From Euglena gracilis (taxonomy: Eukaryota > Euglenida > Euglenophyceae > Euglenales), in assembly GCA_039621445.1 (NCBI GenBank), contig CP154955.1, positions 54,131,341 to 54,195,340 of the forward strand: 64,000 nt of DNA, in the 5' to 3' direction. The notes under the pieces are model-generated. The model made no database searches. It was not told the origin of the DNA and saw nothing but the letters and a program-made list of their open reading frames with translations. Made by a program: the position numbers and the translations under genes. Positions 12,838 to 24,959 of this stretch are shown here, piece after piece (position 1 is the first letter of the stretch; every line of letters begins with the position of its first letter).

Positions 12838-15674
12838 TCCCCCATGCTGACATAAAACAAAGAAAATATTTCTCACACATCCCTCCCAACCTAAACTCAC
12901 CCAGGATACAGTGTATCTCAGTGTTTATCGCCTGGAGGGCCTCCCCCGCAGAGAGGTTGCTATCGCACTGCACCAGCATCTTGGCCCTACAACACCAGTG
13001 AGGGCGGCTGCAGTGAGAAGGGATTTTTGGTACACTGAAGCACCGCACCACTTGGACATTATTAGCAGGGATTTCCTCCCCCATCAGCCTCCCCAGCGGG
13101 AAGTCTTTCGGGATCACAGACCGCCGATCGGATGGAACCCCAGTTCAGTGTCAACAGCCAGTCTTTCATCCACCCCTGTGCGGCCCACCAGCGAGTCTGG
13201 GGCGGCCCACAGGGGACAGTTCCTTCCTTTCCTCGTTCCCCCTCTTCAAGAACCAACCCTGAGGACCGTCCGTATACCAATCTTCTAAAGCCATGGGCCG
13301 AACTCGGTCACGGTTGGGATCGAAATGGTGTAAAAAGTATCCCCTGTCAAACGCTGGTGAGGCTATGGCCCAAGGAAACCACAAAGCAGTTTCGCTTCAC
13401 AGCGTTAGCCCATTCACCCCCTCTTTTATATTTTTTTTGGTGTTAAGTCCAGAAATTGAATTCCTTCCCGACTGTTGCTCAGTCAAATGTGCCATGGTTT
13501 CAATATAGACCTCCCCAAGCGCAGCTAAACGCCTCCGTCTTTGTGTGCCATCTACACCATCACAAAACTCCCCCTTCCACCAGCCCCAGGGACAAGAGGC
13601 GTAGTATCGAGCTCTCCCATCGTTTCCGTGGAAAGAACTTCTCCGGCCCCAACATCATTCTGAGCCACCCCAAAGCGATCGGACAGGGAGGAGACGGTCC
13701 CGATCTCCGAGCCCAAGGCCCCACCATCGCCCACCCCCTCAACGTGCTCCGCAAAGGACCCCCCCCCCACTCGCCCATCACCCCCCAGCCCAGTCGCAGT
13801 CCTCCAAGTCAGTTACCATCGCCACCGCCCTGTCCCCGCAGCCCCCCACGTACCACACGGACAGAACCGCTGAGATGGAGCTCGACACGAGCTGTTTCGG
13901 GGAGGGCCGAAAGGGTCCCCTGTGACTCCCATGGTTCCTACCCCCCGGTGTGGAATGTCTGTCCTCGGCGATGGAGACCAGGCTGAATTTTGAAGCGATG
14001 TAGACCCCACCCCAAATAGGGGCGCCTGCCTGGGCAAGCGCTCTCACGAAGTGTGATCTGGCCCCCCCTCGGGGGCAGAGTATGGCATGGCACCTGCTAG
14101 CTGCTAGCAATGAAGGCGCCGGAACCCCCCCCCCAAAGGGCCAATTCTTGAACAATTCTGGGACCACCGAGTGTCCAGCCCCCCCCACCCCAGTATTGCC
14201 TGCCTGCCCAGACACTAAAAGGCTTCTTATGGCCCCCCACCCCCAGTTGGGTCAATTTCAGCATGGCCGCAGTGTTCTTTGTACTGCCCTCTCCTCACCA
14301 CACCGCCATCCAGCAGAATCTCACAGCCATTCAGTCATGTTGGGACCAGTGGGAGTCACTCAGCAGCGCATCCCTCACTGAGCCCCCCCCCCCCAGACCC
14401 TACCCATGGGATTCTGGGACGCCATTTCTGTGTGCTGTGCACCACTGTACTCCCTCTTGCTCGGGTGTGTGCCAGCAAACAGTAAACACACATCCCTGTA
14501 AGTGAACAGGACATAGCCAGTGGGAAATTGAATGGCTGACCAGGGCAGTAGGGCAGTGCAAAAGGTAGGAATGGTGAAATTCTCTTCTCGAGGTACAAAT
14601 ATGGTAGGACCATAGTACCAGCCGTGGTGAGTTCGCTGAGACGCTGAAGTAAGTTTTGTGACCCGGTGCTTTCACCCGCTGCCAATCAACCAACATGCCC
14701 ACTCAATGCCTTGCACCAAACGTATTGGGTGCCTTTTTCTCGAAAGATTAGAGTTCCTGACCTCATGGCTGTCCAGAGTTCATCGTGTTGCACCAGCACT
14801 CAACCCCCTGCAGCTGTACGCACCAGAACTGCAGTTGTACCCACCAGAACTGCAGCTGTATTTTGTGTATTGCCTGATGCGGTGGCTGAGCACCCTTCGG
14901 TCAACCTGCAACCGGTGGTCGCCATCGTCATGCCCTACCCCACCCTTGTTCGGCCCAGACAGTGTCACATTCTTCTGGGTGACTGCCATCAGCAACGAAG
15001 GCACACTCTTCCCAATACTGGTTCCCCTACACTACAAAAGCACATCCGCACGCCAGCTTCTGCAAACCAGGAGGTCAGTGAGCATGGTGTATATTGCCCT
15101 GGCCGCTTGCTGTCCGCATTGCCTGTGCTTTGGACAGGAGTTCAACCCCCCCCCCCGATCGGAGGCCTCATGATTGGCATCACAAATGACACGGGAGAAT
15201 CCAAACAATAGTATTATTCAACGCGGCAAAACACCAAAATTTTTAAATGCTTAACGAGAGAAATGTTTTAATCCTGTATGATTCTTCAATAAAGCAGCAT
15301 TAAACAATTAAACGCACAACAAGAGAAACATTAAACCATTAAACCATTCTTGATTGGCGGATCAGACATGAGAAGGAAGGTACAACCTCCCCCCCCCCCG
15401 GTTACCCGCCAATGTCGGCTTCTGGCCATAATCTATTCGATTTGATGATCTCCATCACCAGCCCATCCTCTGCTGTTCACCTGCCGATCTGTCTGGGTCT
15501 CACAGTCCCGACACCTCACTCTGGGATCAACCTCATCAAGGTGTTCTTCTCCTAAACACCCTGGCCAAGAGCTGCAATCTTGTACCTGCTGCCCCTCATC
15601 CCCCCCCCCCCCTGCGGCAGCCTCCACCCACCTCCACCATCACCGCCCCCTGGACCTATCCCTCTGCCTTCACT
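12838..15674. other. Unassigned DNA
   Basis: No recognisable gene. A 25-bp near-duplicate containing CACCAGAACTGCAG occurs twice at about 14811-14862. The end (15220-15345) is A/T-rich with repeated ATTAAAC motifs. C-runs are common. Confidence 0.4.
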
Positions 15675-16660
15675 CAGTCAACCAGTCTCAACTCCGCGTG
15701 CTGAGCATCAACAGCGGAGGCCTCCGGGACAAGCTACCGATGCTATTCCGCATCTTGACTGACGTGGATGTCATCTTGCTGCCGGAGGTTCCCTGCGAGG
15801 TGCACCCAAAGGATCTCCCACCTTTTCTGGCCGCATGGTGGTTGTCGGTTGTGGGCTTGACACCCTTCCCAAACAAAACACAGTTAGTGAACCGGACCCC
15901 TCCCCCAACAAAAAGAACCCCCCCCCCAAAGACAAAGAGCACCATCCCTCAGTAACCCCAGAACCCCTCCACCGAAGACCATGACCCCCCAACCATGGAG
16001 TCTTCATCTTACCCCACCACGTAAGATATCCACAACCGTCCGGCTACACACCATACACATGGCAAGCCCAATGTGCACGGAACACTACCAGCGTGCCTCG
16101 TCATGGCCGGTGTAATTTTGGTATCTGTAGAAGGAAGACAATCGGGGAAAGGTTGTTCTCAGACCCCTCCCCACATATTCGTAGACTAGTTATGCAGCTA
16201 GCAACCGTCCCCGCTCCCCCGTCGAACATGTGGAATGGGTGTCCTGGTCCACCGTTGGCTGCTTCAAGGGGATAGCCCCCTTGCCACGGAGGAGCACGAC
16301 CACTTTCTGGGAATATTTCTCCCACTGAAGAACCTCCACAACCTCGTCGTGGTGTCTCTGCACCTGCCATGCTCGCTTCCGCAAAGGCATCGCCGTTCCA
16401 GCCTCATCGTTCTGCAAGATTTCCTGCAGTCACCACCAGGCATCGCTGCGAGTGTTGGGGGCGACTTCAGCGACTCCTGGGGTCTGACCTCTGCCTGCTC
16501 CACTGACACACCCTGGGTAGGCAGCAGCTGGCCGGTTACTGGGTGCCCCACCCTGAGCGACCGACCAATGTGGTTCACAGCAAAGTGCAGGTCAGTGAGA
16601 CAGCCATCGACTGGGTGCTCCTCAGCCCGACGCTGCAGTGCCCTCGCGCCCGCGCCTGCA
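15675..16660 (+). pseudogene. Non-LTR retrotransposon AP-endonuclease relic
   Basis: The plus strand reads LRVLSINSGGLRDKLPMLF followed by DVDVILLPEVPCE (15690-15800), the N-terminal signature of APE-type endonucleases (LxxLxxNxxGL and DxxxLxE). In shifted frames further on come VVVSLHLP, VGGDFSDSW (the GDFN-type motif, near 16460) and AIDWVLLSP (near 16605-16632), in the correct order for this fold. Such domains nick target DNA for LINE integration. No RT follows in the next kilobase, so this is an isolated, frameshifted remnant. Confidence 0.6.
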
Positions 16661-17637
16661 CAATGCGAGGGCTGTGCACTCATCGGGTGCTGATTGTTGA
16701 CCTCACCCTCGTCGCTGCCCCTGTTCTCCACCAGGCCCTGCCAGCTCCCCGCTGGTTGCTTCAGCACGCAACCCCTGATCAGGTTGCTGTCGGGGCACTG
16801 GCCTCGCATTGCATTGCATCCTCCACTGGGGTGTGCTCAGGCCCCCAGCGAAATCCCTTCTTCCTCAAGCAATTACAGCTCTACCGCCTGTCTGCATCCA
16901 TGGTGGCTGTTCGGGGAGTGCGCCAGGAGATGACTCCAACTACGGGTGTCGTATGGGGGGGGGTTCGGGTTCATGGCCCGGTCATGAGGCCGGAAAGTCA
17001 CTTTCCGGGGCGGCCAACGTATTCTTAGAATACGATCGTGACGTCAATCCAATCCAATCCAATCCTGAGGTCCCTGTGAAGGGACCCCTGTTGGCGCAAC
17101 CTGCGTAGGATCGTTTTTATTTGAGCCCTCTTGGTTGGGATTTCCCTTCCTGGGCTCCCCTTGGTGAAAACGCTTGAACTTGTTTGATTATTTGTTGATT
17201 GGCAAATGCAAAAAATACAAGTGAACGCCAAACAAAGAACAGAGCCCTGTGCACAGAAAATGTACAATTGGGGGGGAAGCTGCAGCTGTGGGGCTACTTG
17301 GTATACCCTGCACAATTCTTAATGAATTGCGCCATCTGGGTGTCCACCAAGGGGGTGCGCATGCTTGCACAAATCCCTGAGCGGCTTGCGCATTCCTTGG
17401 GGGCTGCCTGTTGGCCCCCCTTTGGGGCGGGCTCCCTCGGACCGCGCACAACGGGAGGGACGATCTGGAGGATAGCAGCAACTCCCCCAGAAAACTTGAA
17501 ACAAGTCCCGTTGGGCTAAGAGTTGCACATAATTGTATTTTGATGTCGCTCAGATCTCAGATTTGGCTGAAACGGTGGTACGTGGTTGTGTGGCGGGTTC
17601 AGCCATAGAGTGGGGTGCTAGTCATAAACACTCTAAA
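16661..17637. other. Spacer, no gene seen
   Basis: Contains a short CCAAT pentamer repeat at about 17043-17064. Open frames carry no motif. DIRS copy B similarity begins abruptly at about 17638. Confidence 0.45.
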
Positions 17638-19870
17638 TAATCAGGTGCGAGAACAAACCTAGGAATTGCAGGCGGGCTGTTATGGCCTGGAAAAATATGT
17701 GATGCCCCAATTTCTTTTTATGTCAGCCACAAAGACATTCGAGAAAGTCTGGAAGGAAAATGACATCCAGGTTTTAGGTGCAGGACGTCTTACTGTGGCC
17801 CCACCAAAATAGATTGCAAACACAGTTGCACAGGGATTTCAGAAACCCAATCGATTCCGGTATTAAAATAAAATGAAGTAAATTAAACCACAGAGCTCAT
17901 ACAAGTTGAAAGCCAGATGGGGATTTGGTTAAATTCCCTAAAATGAAATATCAACTTCCCCACACAAGGTGAAAACAACAAAAGAAGCTGGGAAAAAAAA
18001 AGAAAACAGATCCGATGTTTGAATGGCAGTTAGCCACCACATTGGGCCAAAATAGTTGCAAATTCATGGATCTGTCCTTCTTCACAACTTTCACAGAATC
18101 CCTAACAGACTTTTTGGTCAAAACGTACGCCGCCATGGGACTCAAAGCATTCCGTATCACAGGACATAAAAACCCATAAGATGATTTAACTTCTTCAATT
18201 CGTCACAGTTGAAGGAATTAAAACGTCTGATGGACACCTGTGGCGCAGACAATTCCCTAAAAGTGTACGGAGGGAGTTGAACTCAGAGATCACCAATGCC
18301 TGGGGAGTTTGGGCATTCGTATCGTAAAATCACCCAGGAACCCCGGAGAGAAAGCACCACTTAGCATATCACCGTAACGTAATTATGTGCAGCCATCAAC
18401 GCAGTAAAAAGTCTAAGCAGAGAGTGGAAACAGTGTCACGTCCACCGGACAATCAGTTGATTTAATTATTTATTATTACATGGCAAAGAGGGTGGATACA
18501 AGACCCTTTCAACAGCCTTCGAAGACGACTTTCAAATGGTGCATGTAGATAAACCTCAATATCCCAGTAAGATCGGTTCCTTCTCTGGAATGCTTAGACC
18601 ACATAAGCAAGTGGAAGTCAGACAGAGGGTATTACTCACTGGACTCCCATCTTTTTAAATGGCTAAGGCTGCATTTCAAAGATTTACAATTTTTAAAACA
18701 CGTTTTTTCCCTATCCATGCAACAGGAAACTGCCCATACTTGTGTCCAGGTGACCACATTGGGAGCCCAGGGCAGTCGATGCTCTGCAATGCCCACTGGA
18801 AAACATGCTGGATCTTTAAACAAATCTGCATGTTCAACTATTCAAAAGTTTTTGAGCGATTGCAAATTTTTCCCCAGACAAATTTTGATGGTTACCCCCT
18901 TTTGGGATTTAGTCACGGCGTGGCCCATCATAAAAAGGATGAAAGTGTCAGGGTACTTGTGCCTGAAGATCACCCCCTACAGGGTTGTTTTTATGGATTG
19001 CGCGAGAGAAAATGCCACCCGGAAAAAAATCCTTCCTGTAAAAACCCCTAGTCCTCTGTCATAAAATAATCAAAGTGTTTTCACACTGTTTGGAGTTATT
19101 TTGGAGGAAACGACGGTTTCCCTTACTGAAGCCACCACTGACAAAGTGGCTGATGTTCTGGTAAAGTTGTTTCAGTTTTGAAAAGCCCAAGCTCGCACTG
19201 CCTACAGTGCAGTTCTTTTAATTCCTGTGTTTGCTGCTCTGACTCTCCGTGCCATGTCAGCCACGCACAAGAGACTTTTAAACCAAAATTTGAGAAAAAT
19301 GGTGAATTCTGGGATCCCCATTAACCGTGCTGGGGTTGGCACAAGACATTTTCGAACCACTATCTGAAAATTGCGTCCAAAGCTTATTTTTTGTTCAAGA
19401 ATCCTCTGTTTTCATCGAACTTTTTGATGTGAAAATAATCAAACGTGCACCATGTGTGTTCGGCAGGGATGAGCCCCACACCAAAATTTATTACAAAGGC
19501 CAAAAGTTTCACAGGTGGGAAAGAGTGGTCTCCACACACCTAAGTGTGCCCACATCAGCCATATCCTTTCGATGATGCCTATTTCACCTTGAACCACACG
19601 TTCTTGAGGCCTGGGGGCTCACTCCTGACTTCATTAAACATCCCTTTGCTCCGATCAGTGCAGATACCATTGCTGAAAAACAAAAGAGTTTTTGGTCAGA
19701 CACGGGGTGCGACCACGTTGTAGGTGCAGTCCACAAGAGGGTCGGTGTACTCAAAAAAAATTGCGCCTGTCTGCCCCGAAAGTTTGTTGAAATGCCCAGT
19801 GGAAGGGGATCAAAGCTCTCCAGCCCATTAACAAAGACCTGTGCCGAAAATGCCTTGAAAATTGCGAAGC
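17638..19870 (+). mobile_element. DIRS-type retrotransposon copy B, 5'-truncated and strongly decayed
   Basis: Similarity to the 42-kb element starts in the RT palm (the region of HQVGGQTWEFQ) and continues through RNase H, the methyltransferase-like region and the tyrosine recombinase. The RT catalytic box has become GAGRL (about 17790), RNase H is fragmentary, and the recombinase region at 19640-19800 keeps ISADTIAEKQ but has lost the HxxR block. The 5' terminus and gag are absent. Frameshifts are frequent, so this is one of the oldest copies here. Confidence 0.75.
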
Positions 19871-20790
19871 CGGAGGTGTATCATACTCCCGCGAGAAAAC
19901 CAACAATGGAGGAAGTAAAATGTACGTGCACTTTCAAATAGTAAAAATTGCACTTCCAAGAGAACAATAGCATTCTCTTAAGAAATTCTAATTTGTGATT
20001 TTTCATGATTTTCTGTGATTTTGGGGAAAGGTTCATTTTGTTGTTCATTCGTAATTTTTGATGATTTTTCGTAGCACGAAACTGGGGGAAACGCTGCTGT
20101 GGGAAAAAGACATCGGAAGAAAAAAAACGTGGGAAAAATTGTTTTTCAATCACTGGTGAACATGTGTGCACAAGTGATAAGTTCACTGGTGCATATCTGA
20201 GAATCGTGATCGCAATTAGGCATTCAGTAGTGCGCTGTAGCGCACGAGGAAATTTTGCTCATTAGTAGAACTAATGCCCAAAGTTCACTAGTTACTGCTA
20301 AAAAAAACCGTTTAACAACTTCACAGGCTTCCCCTAATGTGGGCAATTTTTTTCCGAGCAGATGCCTACCAGGCTATTTTTGGCCTTTTTTAGCGCTCAC
20401 CATAGCCTCACAAGCGCAAAGTGCCGAGGTGTACTCTTGCCTCTGTTCCTCCTTCACTTCCATACCCCCCCTGCCCCATTTTCTGTTGGAAGAGGGATTT
20501 CAAAGACAGATTCTCGTTTACTGCTTGGGCTCAGGCTCAAACGGTCTTTCCGATTCGTCCTTGGTGTCCTCCCCTTTTTTATCTTTTTTTGTTTCTGGTC
20601 ACTCTTTGCAGTGATGTCGCCATCTGATTCTCGTGTGCCATAAACAATGCCTGTGGTGCAAGCAGCGGTGTGTTCGCGGGGGTAGCTTCTTACTGCGCCT
20701 TTGTTGCCGGAGTTGGTGATGATGAGGCCTCCTCCGAAACCTTGGTGAAGCTGAACCGTCGTGCCCCCGCCCCCCCCCCCCCAACTCTGC
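19871..20790. other. A/T-rich spacer, no gene seen
   Basis: Short repeats of GATTTTTC/GATTTTC type at 19990-20070. No coding or structural feature supported. A pyrimidine-rich stretch leads into the left end of DIRS copy C. Confidence 0.45.
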
Positions 20791-21079
20791 ATATGGATGT
20801 TTGGTGGGGGTCCCCCTGCCAGGCTGGGATGTCGCTCTCTTTCTGGTGTTTCTCTGGGTGGGGGGTCTGGGTTGCTTAGCTGGGGGTCTCCTTACTGGCT
20901 GGGACGTCTTTCTTTTCTTTGGGAGGGGGGGTTGGGCTCACTATATTCTTGTGCCTCGTACTCCTGGTCACTTACTTCCCCTTCCTGTGTCGTGGAAGTT
21001 CGAGACCATTCAGACTCCGCACTGCGAGATGGTGAGGTACTGTGCACACACACCCCTCTGGGCCATAACTTTTTGAATT

Positions 21080-21900
21080 TTTGATACGACTCCCAGCCTC
21101 AAATAATGAGCCTTAAAGGCTCCAAATTTTTTACATTCACTTATTTGATGGACTTCCTCCAGTTGTAAACCAGCATTCTTTCACCATAAAACCACAGCCC
21201 CTCTGGTGCTGCGAGATTTCAAATGGGTGGTGTTAAACCCCCTCTTGCAATATTTCTTTGGTGAGGGAATTCACTCTGTCTGAGGTCAAACGTCTTTTAC
21301 AATCCAAAGACCATTTCAAATAATTTTTGTATGCCACCATTTGGGCTGTCCTTCCGAGATATTCTTGCAACAAATGCCACGGGCTTATGACGGGGCTTTG
21401 TGGCAGATTCAAAATTACCTCCCACTTTGGGCACTGCCACCCTTTCCATTGCAGCAAAATTAAAATGTTCTCTGCGAAGAAACCGATTTCTCGCAGGGTT
21501 CTTGCAAGATGAACCCCCCTGTGGAGGGCCAACATCCTCCAAAAGATGATTTGTCTGTTTCTGAGACCTTTCACAGACTTTTGTGAGGGGTAATTTAAGC
21601 TTCTGATGATGCTCCCCAGAAATTAAGTGGGGTCTCAAAAGTGGGCATACCTGCAGACATTGGCATTTCATTTTCTTTTCAATGGAGCCAAAAGAAGGGA
21701 AAGCCTCAATGAACCAAACCCTGGGAGTGACAAAGATGCTGCATATGCATCTCGTACAACGTCAAAGCTGTAAAAAGCAAGATGCAGGACGGCTTCAGCC
21801 ATCTTGTGGACTGTGCAGTCCTGAAGGGGCACCCATTTGTGCAACAATTGACCCGCCAGAGTCATGAATGCTGAGTGATATCTTTAGAACTTGCCCATAC
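21080..21900 (-). pseudogene. DIRS copy C tyrosine recombinase, broken
   Basis: The minus strand reads RDAYAASLSLPGFGSLRLSL at about 21690-21790, matching RNAYSAMLLIPGFGGLRFHT of the 42-kb recombinase. The central part follows at 21240-21570. The HxxR block survives only as HQRGCG (near 21210), and the catalytic Tyr is not recognisable. Tyrosine recombinases integrate the circular DIRS intermediate, which explains the lack of target duplications; this copy cannot do so. Confidence 0.7.
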
Positions 21901-21959
21901 TTTTATGTTTGTGTCGATACTGGACATCAAAACTGCTTGGGACAGTGATGTTTGCCTGA

Positions 21960-23450
21960 CACAATCAAGCAAGGCAAATTCCAACTAGGGGGGGGGGGGC
22001 TTCTCCTCCCGTCAGCAGTTGGTGAACAGACCCCACTGGGGGAGCACCAGCAAGACTTTGCTGCCTGTCTCTCTGATTGACATTTATTGGCGCCGTCATG
22101 ACGTCGATGCCCAGTAGGTTAAGAGTAACAGGCAATTTAGTTCTGGATTCAGCATTAATCTCTGGATGGACTGAGGAATGATGCTCCAGGGATGATTTGC
22201 AGAAACGGGTGGAGATGCCCCTCAAAACTGCCTTTAGTGCATCCCAGCAAAGCTCCTTGGTGGGCGTATCGACAAATGAACTTGGGGATTTATTTTGTTG
22301 CTGGGTGTGCCTCTCGGCTTATGTCTTTTCTGAAAAATTGAAGAATCTGGTGAAGGATGTTCAGGTTTAGGGTTAGGACTTTAGTTTTTCTTGTGAGATT
22401 TCTACTTGGTCTTTTTTCAAATTGGTCCACTGGCCCAAATGCTTTTTTTCCTGTGGTGGTTCCAGACAGAATTTGGGGAGTTTTTAATATGAAATCTGCC
22501 ATTAAGACATCTTCTCTTCAATTCTGCCAAATGCTGGGTTGCTGGCGTTTTGCTGGGGGCTAACATCAAAATGTCGTGGGATTTCTTTCCCAGACTCTCA
22601 TGACGATCAGAAATTGTTGTGGCATCCTGCTTATGCTAAAGCATGTCGCTTGAAATTGCCAAGTTTCCCCCCCGACCTGCATGGAAACATGTTTTTCCAG
22701 GCTGCTGTGCAGCTTTAAGTGAAAATACCAATATTTCAGATCGATTTTCTTGCGGAACCAACTTTTATTAGATATGAGAAGATGTTTTCCACATGTTTCA
22801 GTCTGAACTTCTTGGGGGTGAAGCGGAGATTTAACTGTCGACAATATCAAATTTGTCTTTCTTTTGTCCTGCTCCCGTTCTTTTTTAGGATATCATGAAA
22901 TAAGGGACAAAATGTTTTGCGTCATCTGGTGGGATTTGCATGTAGGTTTAGGCACCCGCTGTTGGACAGCCACGTGGCAGCTCATACTACTTGCCCTGGC
23001 TCGTCCGCTAGCGAGCGGTGACGCCCGTGGTAATCCGACCGATCAACGTTCGCCCACGTGCGCAGCCTCACGCGCCGATCGATCCACGCGGTATGCCCTC
23101 TGCCCGTATGGGATCGATCAGGACTCACACGGCGGGACCCGGGTCTCCAAACCACGACCTCCCGCGTGTGAGCCCAGTGCCTTACCGAATAAGCTACTCG
23201 AGCGATACTCAGCTTGATACTGCGCGCCGGCGACCTACCTCCGTAGGATCTCCCGTCTGCCGCACACAGATTCGCCTGGATGCCCCTGCGCATTCGTATT
23301 TCCTCAGAATTTTCTGGGAAGTCATTATTTCTTGGAGGGTTTTGAAGGGAACTTTTAAGGACATCTGAAGGGGGGGAGGGGAAGATTTGACATAACCCCC
23401 TCCTTTATCAGGTTTATTAACTCTCTGCTGGCTCCTGCTTTCACACAATG
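21960..23450 (-). pseudogene. DIRS copy C RT and methyltransferase-like region, deleted and interrupted
   Basis: On the minus strand the RT palm reads WFRKKIDLKYWYFHLKLHSS (about 22690-22760) and continues to VMRVWERN at 22566. Copy D continues there into its catalytic box, but C jumps past it. The segment after VDQFEK (about 22400) again jumps over the RNase H domain. The C-terminal part at 21965-22225 corresponds to the region just before the recombinase in the other copies. The RT N-terminus near 23280-23440 is separated by the SINE-like insertion. Confidence 0.7.
22945..23272 (-). mobile_element. tRNA-headed SINE-like insertion in DIRS copy C
   Basis: Copy D has uninterrupted RT sequence where copy C carries about 330 extra bp. 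On the minus strand, 23211 down to 23134 is tRNA-like: TAGCTTATTCGG as A box, GGGAGGTCGTGGTTTGGAGACC containing a slightly degenerate B box. GCCTGG-type sequence near both edges may be the target duplication. The body differs from that of the 5.4-kb insertion; only the GGGAGGTCGTGG core is shared, so they are related only at the head or belong to two families. Confidence 0.6.
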
Positions 23451-24200
23451 GGGAATTCTGTCCTGCAGGGCTCTGTAAGGGGGCACCCCTGGATGTAATT
23501 TGTCTGGGGATTCCACGGGCCCCAACACTGGGGTCCTTTCCCCTGGCTACCCATCACTGGGGTCCTTTCTGGCTGCCCCATCACTGGGGTCACACCTGAC
23601 CCTGCAACAGGGCTTCACAAAGACAGGCTTTCCCCCTGTTTTGGAATGATGGGGGAATGTCTGTGTCTGTAGTGCTGAGGTACATATTACGCGGGGGGGT
23701 CTTTGCTGACTACCTTCTGGGGGGCCCTGTCTGATCCAACCTTGCCCCCCCACAAAGGACTGATGTGCGTGGATGTTCTTGAATGTAGTGGCCCCCATTG
23801 GCCTTCAGGGCCATCTGGCCTCCACTGGCCTTCAGGCTTGCCTGGCCTACATTGGCCTTCTCACCAGACTTGTCTTGCGTTTTCTCTGTCCCTCTTGATG
23901 CCAGCTCTTGATGCCTCTTGATGGCATTTGCTTGTTGCCCCTGGGGGTTTGTTTTAGAGGGTGCTGGGGGGAAAGTTGGAGATACCTTTCCTTCATGGGA
24001 TTTTTCCATGCTGGGGTACTGGCTGCCATAGCCTTTCAGACTTTCACAACACAGGAAGGGGGAGGAAGGGACCAAGAGGGCGGAGCACAAGAATATGGTG
24101 AGGTCCTGATTTCCTTGCCGGCTGTTCTTTTCTGGTGTGTTTGTGCGTGCGCGGGGTGTTCTTCTGAGTGTGCCGTTTTTGCCGGGGGGGTTACTCATTT
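23451..24200 (-). pseudogene. DIRS copy C gag, broken
   Basis: Minus-strand frames contain repeated Gly-rich units such as KASGGQMALKANGGH (about 23770-23830) and a Cys-poor basic C-terminus. Copy D has the same arrangement at 28.2-28.9 kb. The GGQ/GGH repeats parallel the GHGGQ repeats of the plus-strand DIRS gags and are probably RNA-binding. The frame is disrupted. Confidence 0.55.
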
Positions 24201-24261
24201 CAAGGGAAAATGCCTTTGTTCGGGTGTTTACGGGGGTTCGCGACTATGAAGGACGGGTTAC

Positions 24262-24345
24262 ATGTGGCCAATTAGGGGGGGGGTAGGGGTAACACCCCCC
24301 TAACTGGCCAGAAGGGGGGTCCGGGCCGCCCGGAGGGCGGCCAAA
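24262..24345. repeat. G/C-rich fold-back sequence
   Basis: TGGCCAATTAGGGGGG is followed after a short loop by the reverse complement of TGGCCAGTTAGGGGGG (24266-24309), and GGCCGCCCGGAGGGCGGCC forms a second perfect hairpin at about 24324-24342. It resembles the other G-run palindromes in the window. No target duplication was identified. Confidence 0.6.
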
Positions 24346-24472
24346 TAGGGGGGGGTGTTGGTAATTTGCCTCTCTTTTGTAACACTCTTTTTCAATTCTC
24401 TTTGTTGTTGAGTCGTATTCCTAATTGGATTTTCGCATTGAGGTGACATTGAGGAAAGATGGAGGTTGGAAA

Positions 24473-24524
24473 ACCTCAACCTCAACCTCAACCTCACCCT
24501 CAACCTCAACCTCAATACCTCAAC
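24473..24524. repeat. CCTCAA hexamer repeat
   Basis: About eight tandem copies of CCTCAA (TTGAGG on the other strand), with a CCTCACC and a CCTCAATAC variant. It resembles a telomere-type hexamer but is short and internal, and is best described as a microsatellite. Confidence 0.85.
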
Positions 24525-24959
24525 CTTAATCCAGCCTTGGGTCAGACCACCTCCAAGGGGGGTTCAGACCACCCTCCCCCACCCCTGGGGGGTCGGCACC
24601 GACCCCCTCGCCATGCCATTTTACCCCCCCCCTTTCAGACCCCCTCGTCACGCCATGTTAGGCCCACCTCGCCACACCTTGCCAACAAGGAAAACCAAAA
24701 AGGAACCGTCGTGACCCCGCCCCCATCCCCCTCACATGGTCGCTTGGTGGAGGTCCCCCTTCCCGAAGGTAGGGATGGCTGTCTCTGTGTGGTGTGTTTC
24801 TGGGTGGGTGGTTGGGGTCCTTCTTTCTGGCTTTATTTTTCTGCTTATTTTTAAGGTGGAAGCGTTGGGCTCACCATCTTCTTGTGCTCCGCCCCCTTGG
24901 TTCCTTCCTCCACATTTCTGTGTCGTGGGAGTCCGAAACCATTCAGGCTCCGCACTGCG

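Larger units (their letters stand above)
20791..24240 (-). mobile_element. DIRS-type retrotransposon copy C (minus), internally deleted
   Basis: Reading leftwards from about 24.2 kb come gag, RT, methyltransferase-like region and tyrosine recombinase. Inverted repeats of roughly 65 bp, imperfect but clear, lie at 20937-21004 and 24039-24106 and fit DIRS inverted termini. Compared with copy D it lacks the RT catalytic box and most of RNase H and carries a tRNA-headed insertion at 22.95-23.27 kb. Copies C and D share their left ends (20.80 and 24.74 kb) and form a subfamily distinct from the plus-strand copies. Confidence 0.75.
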
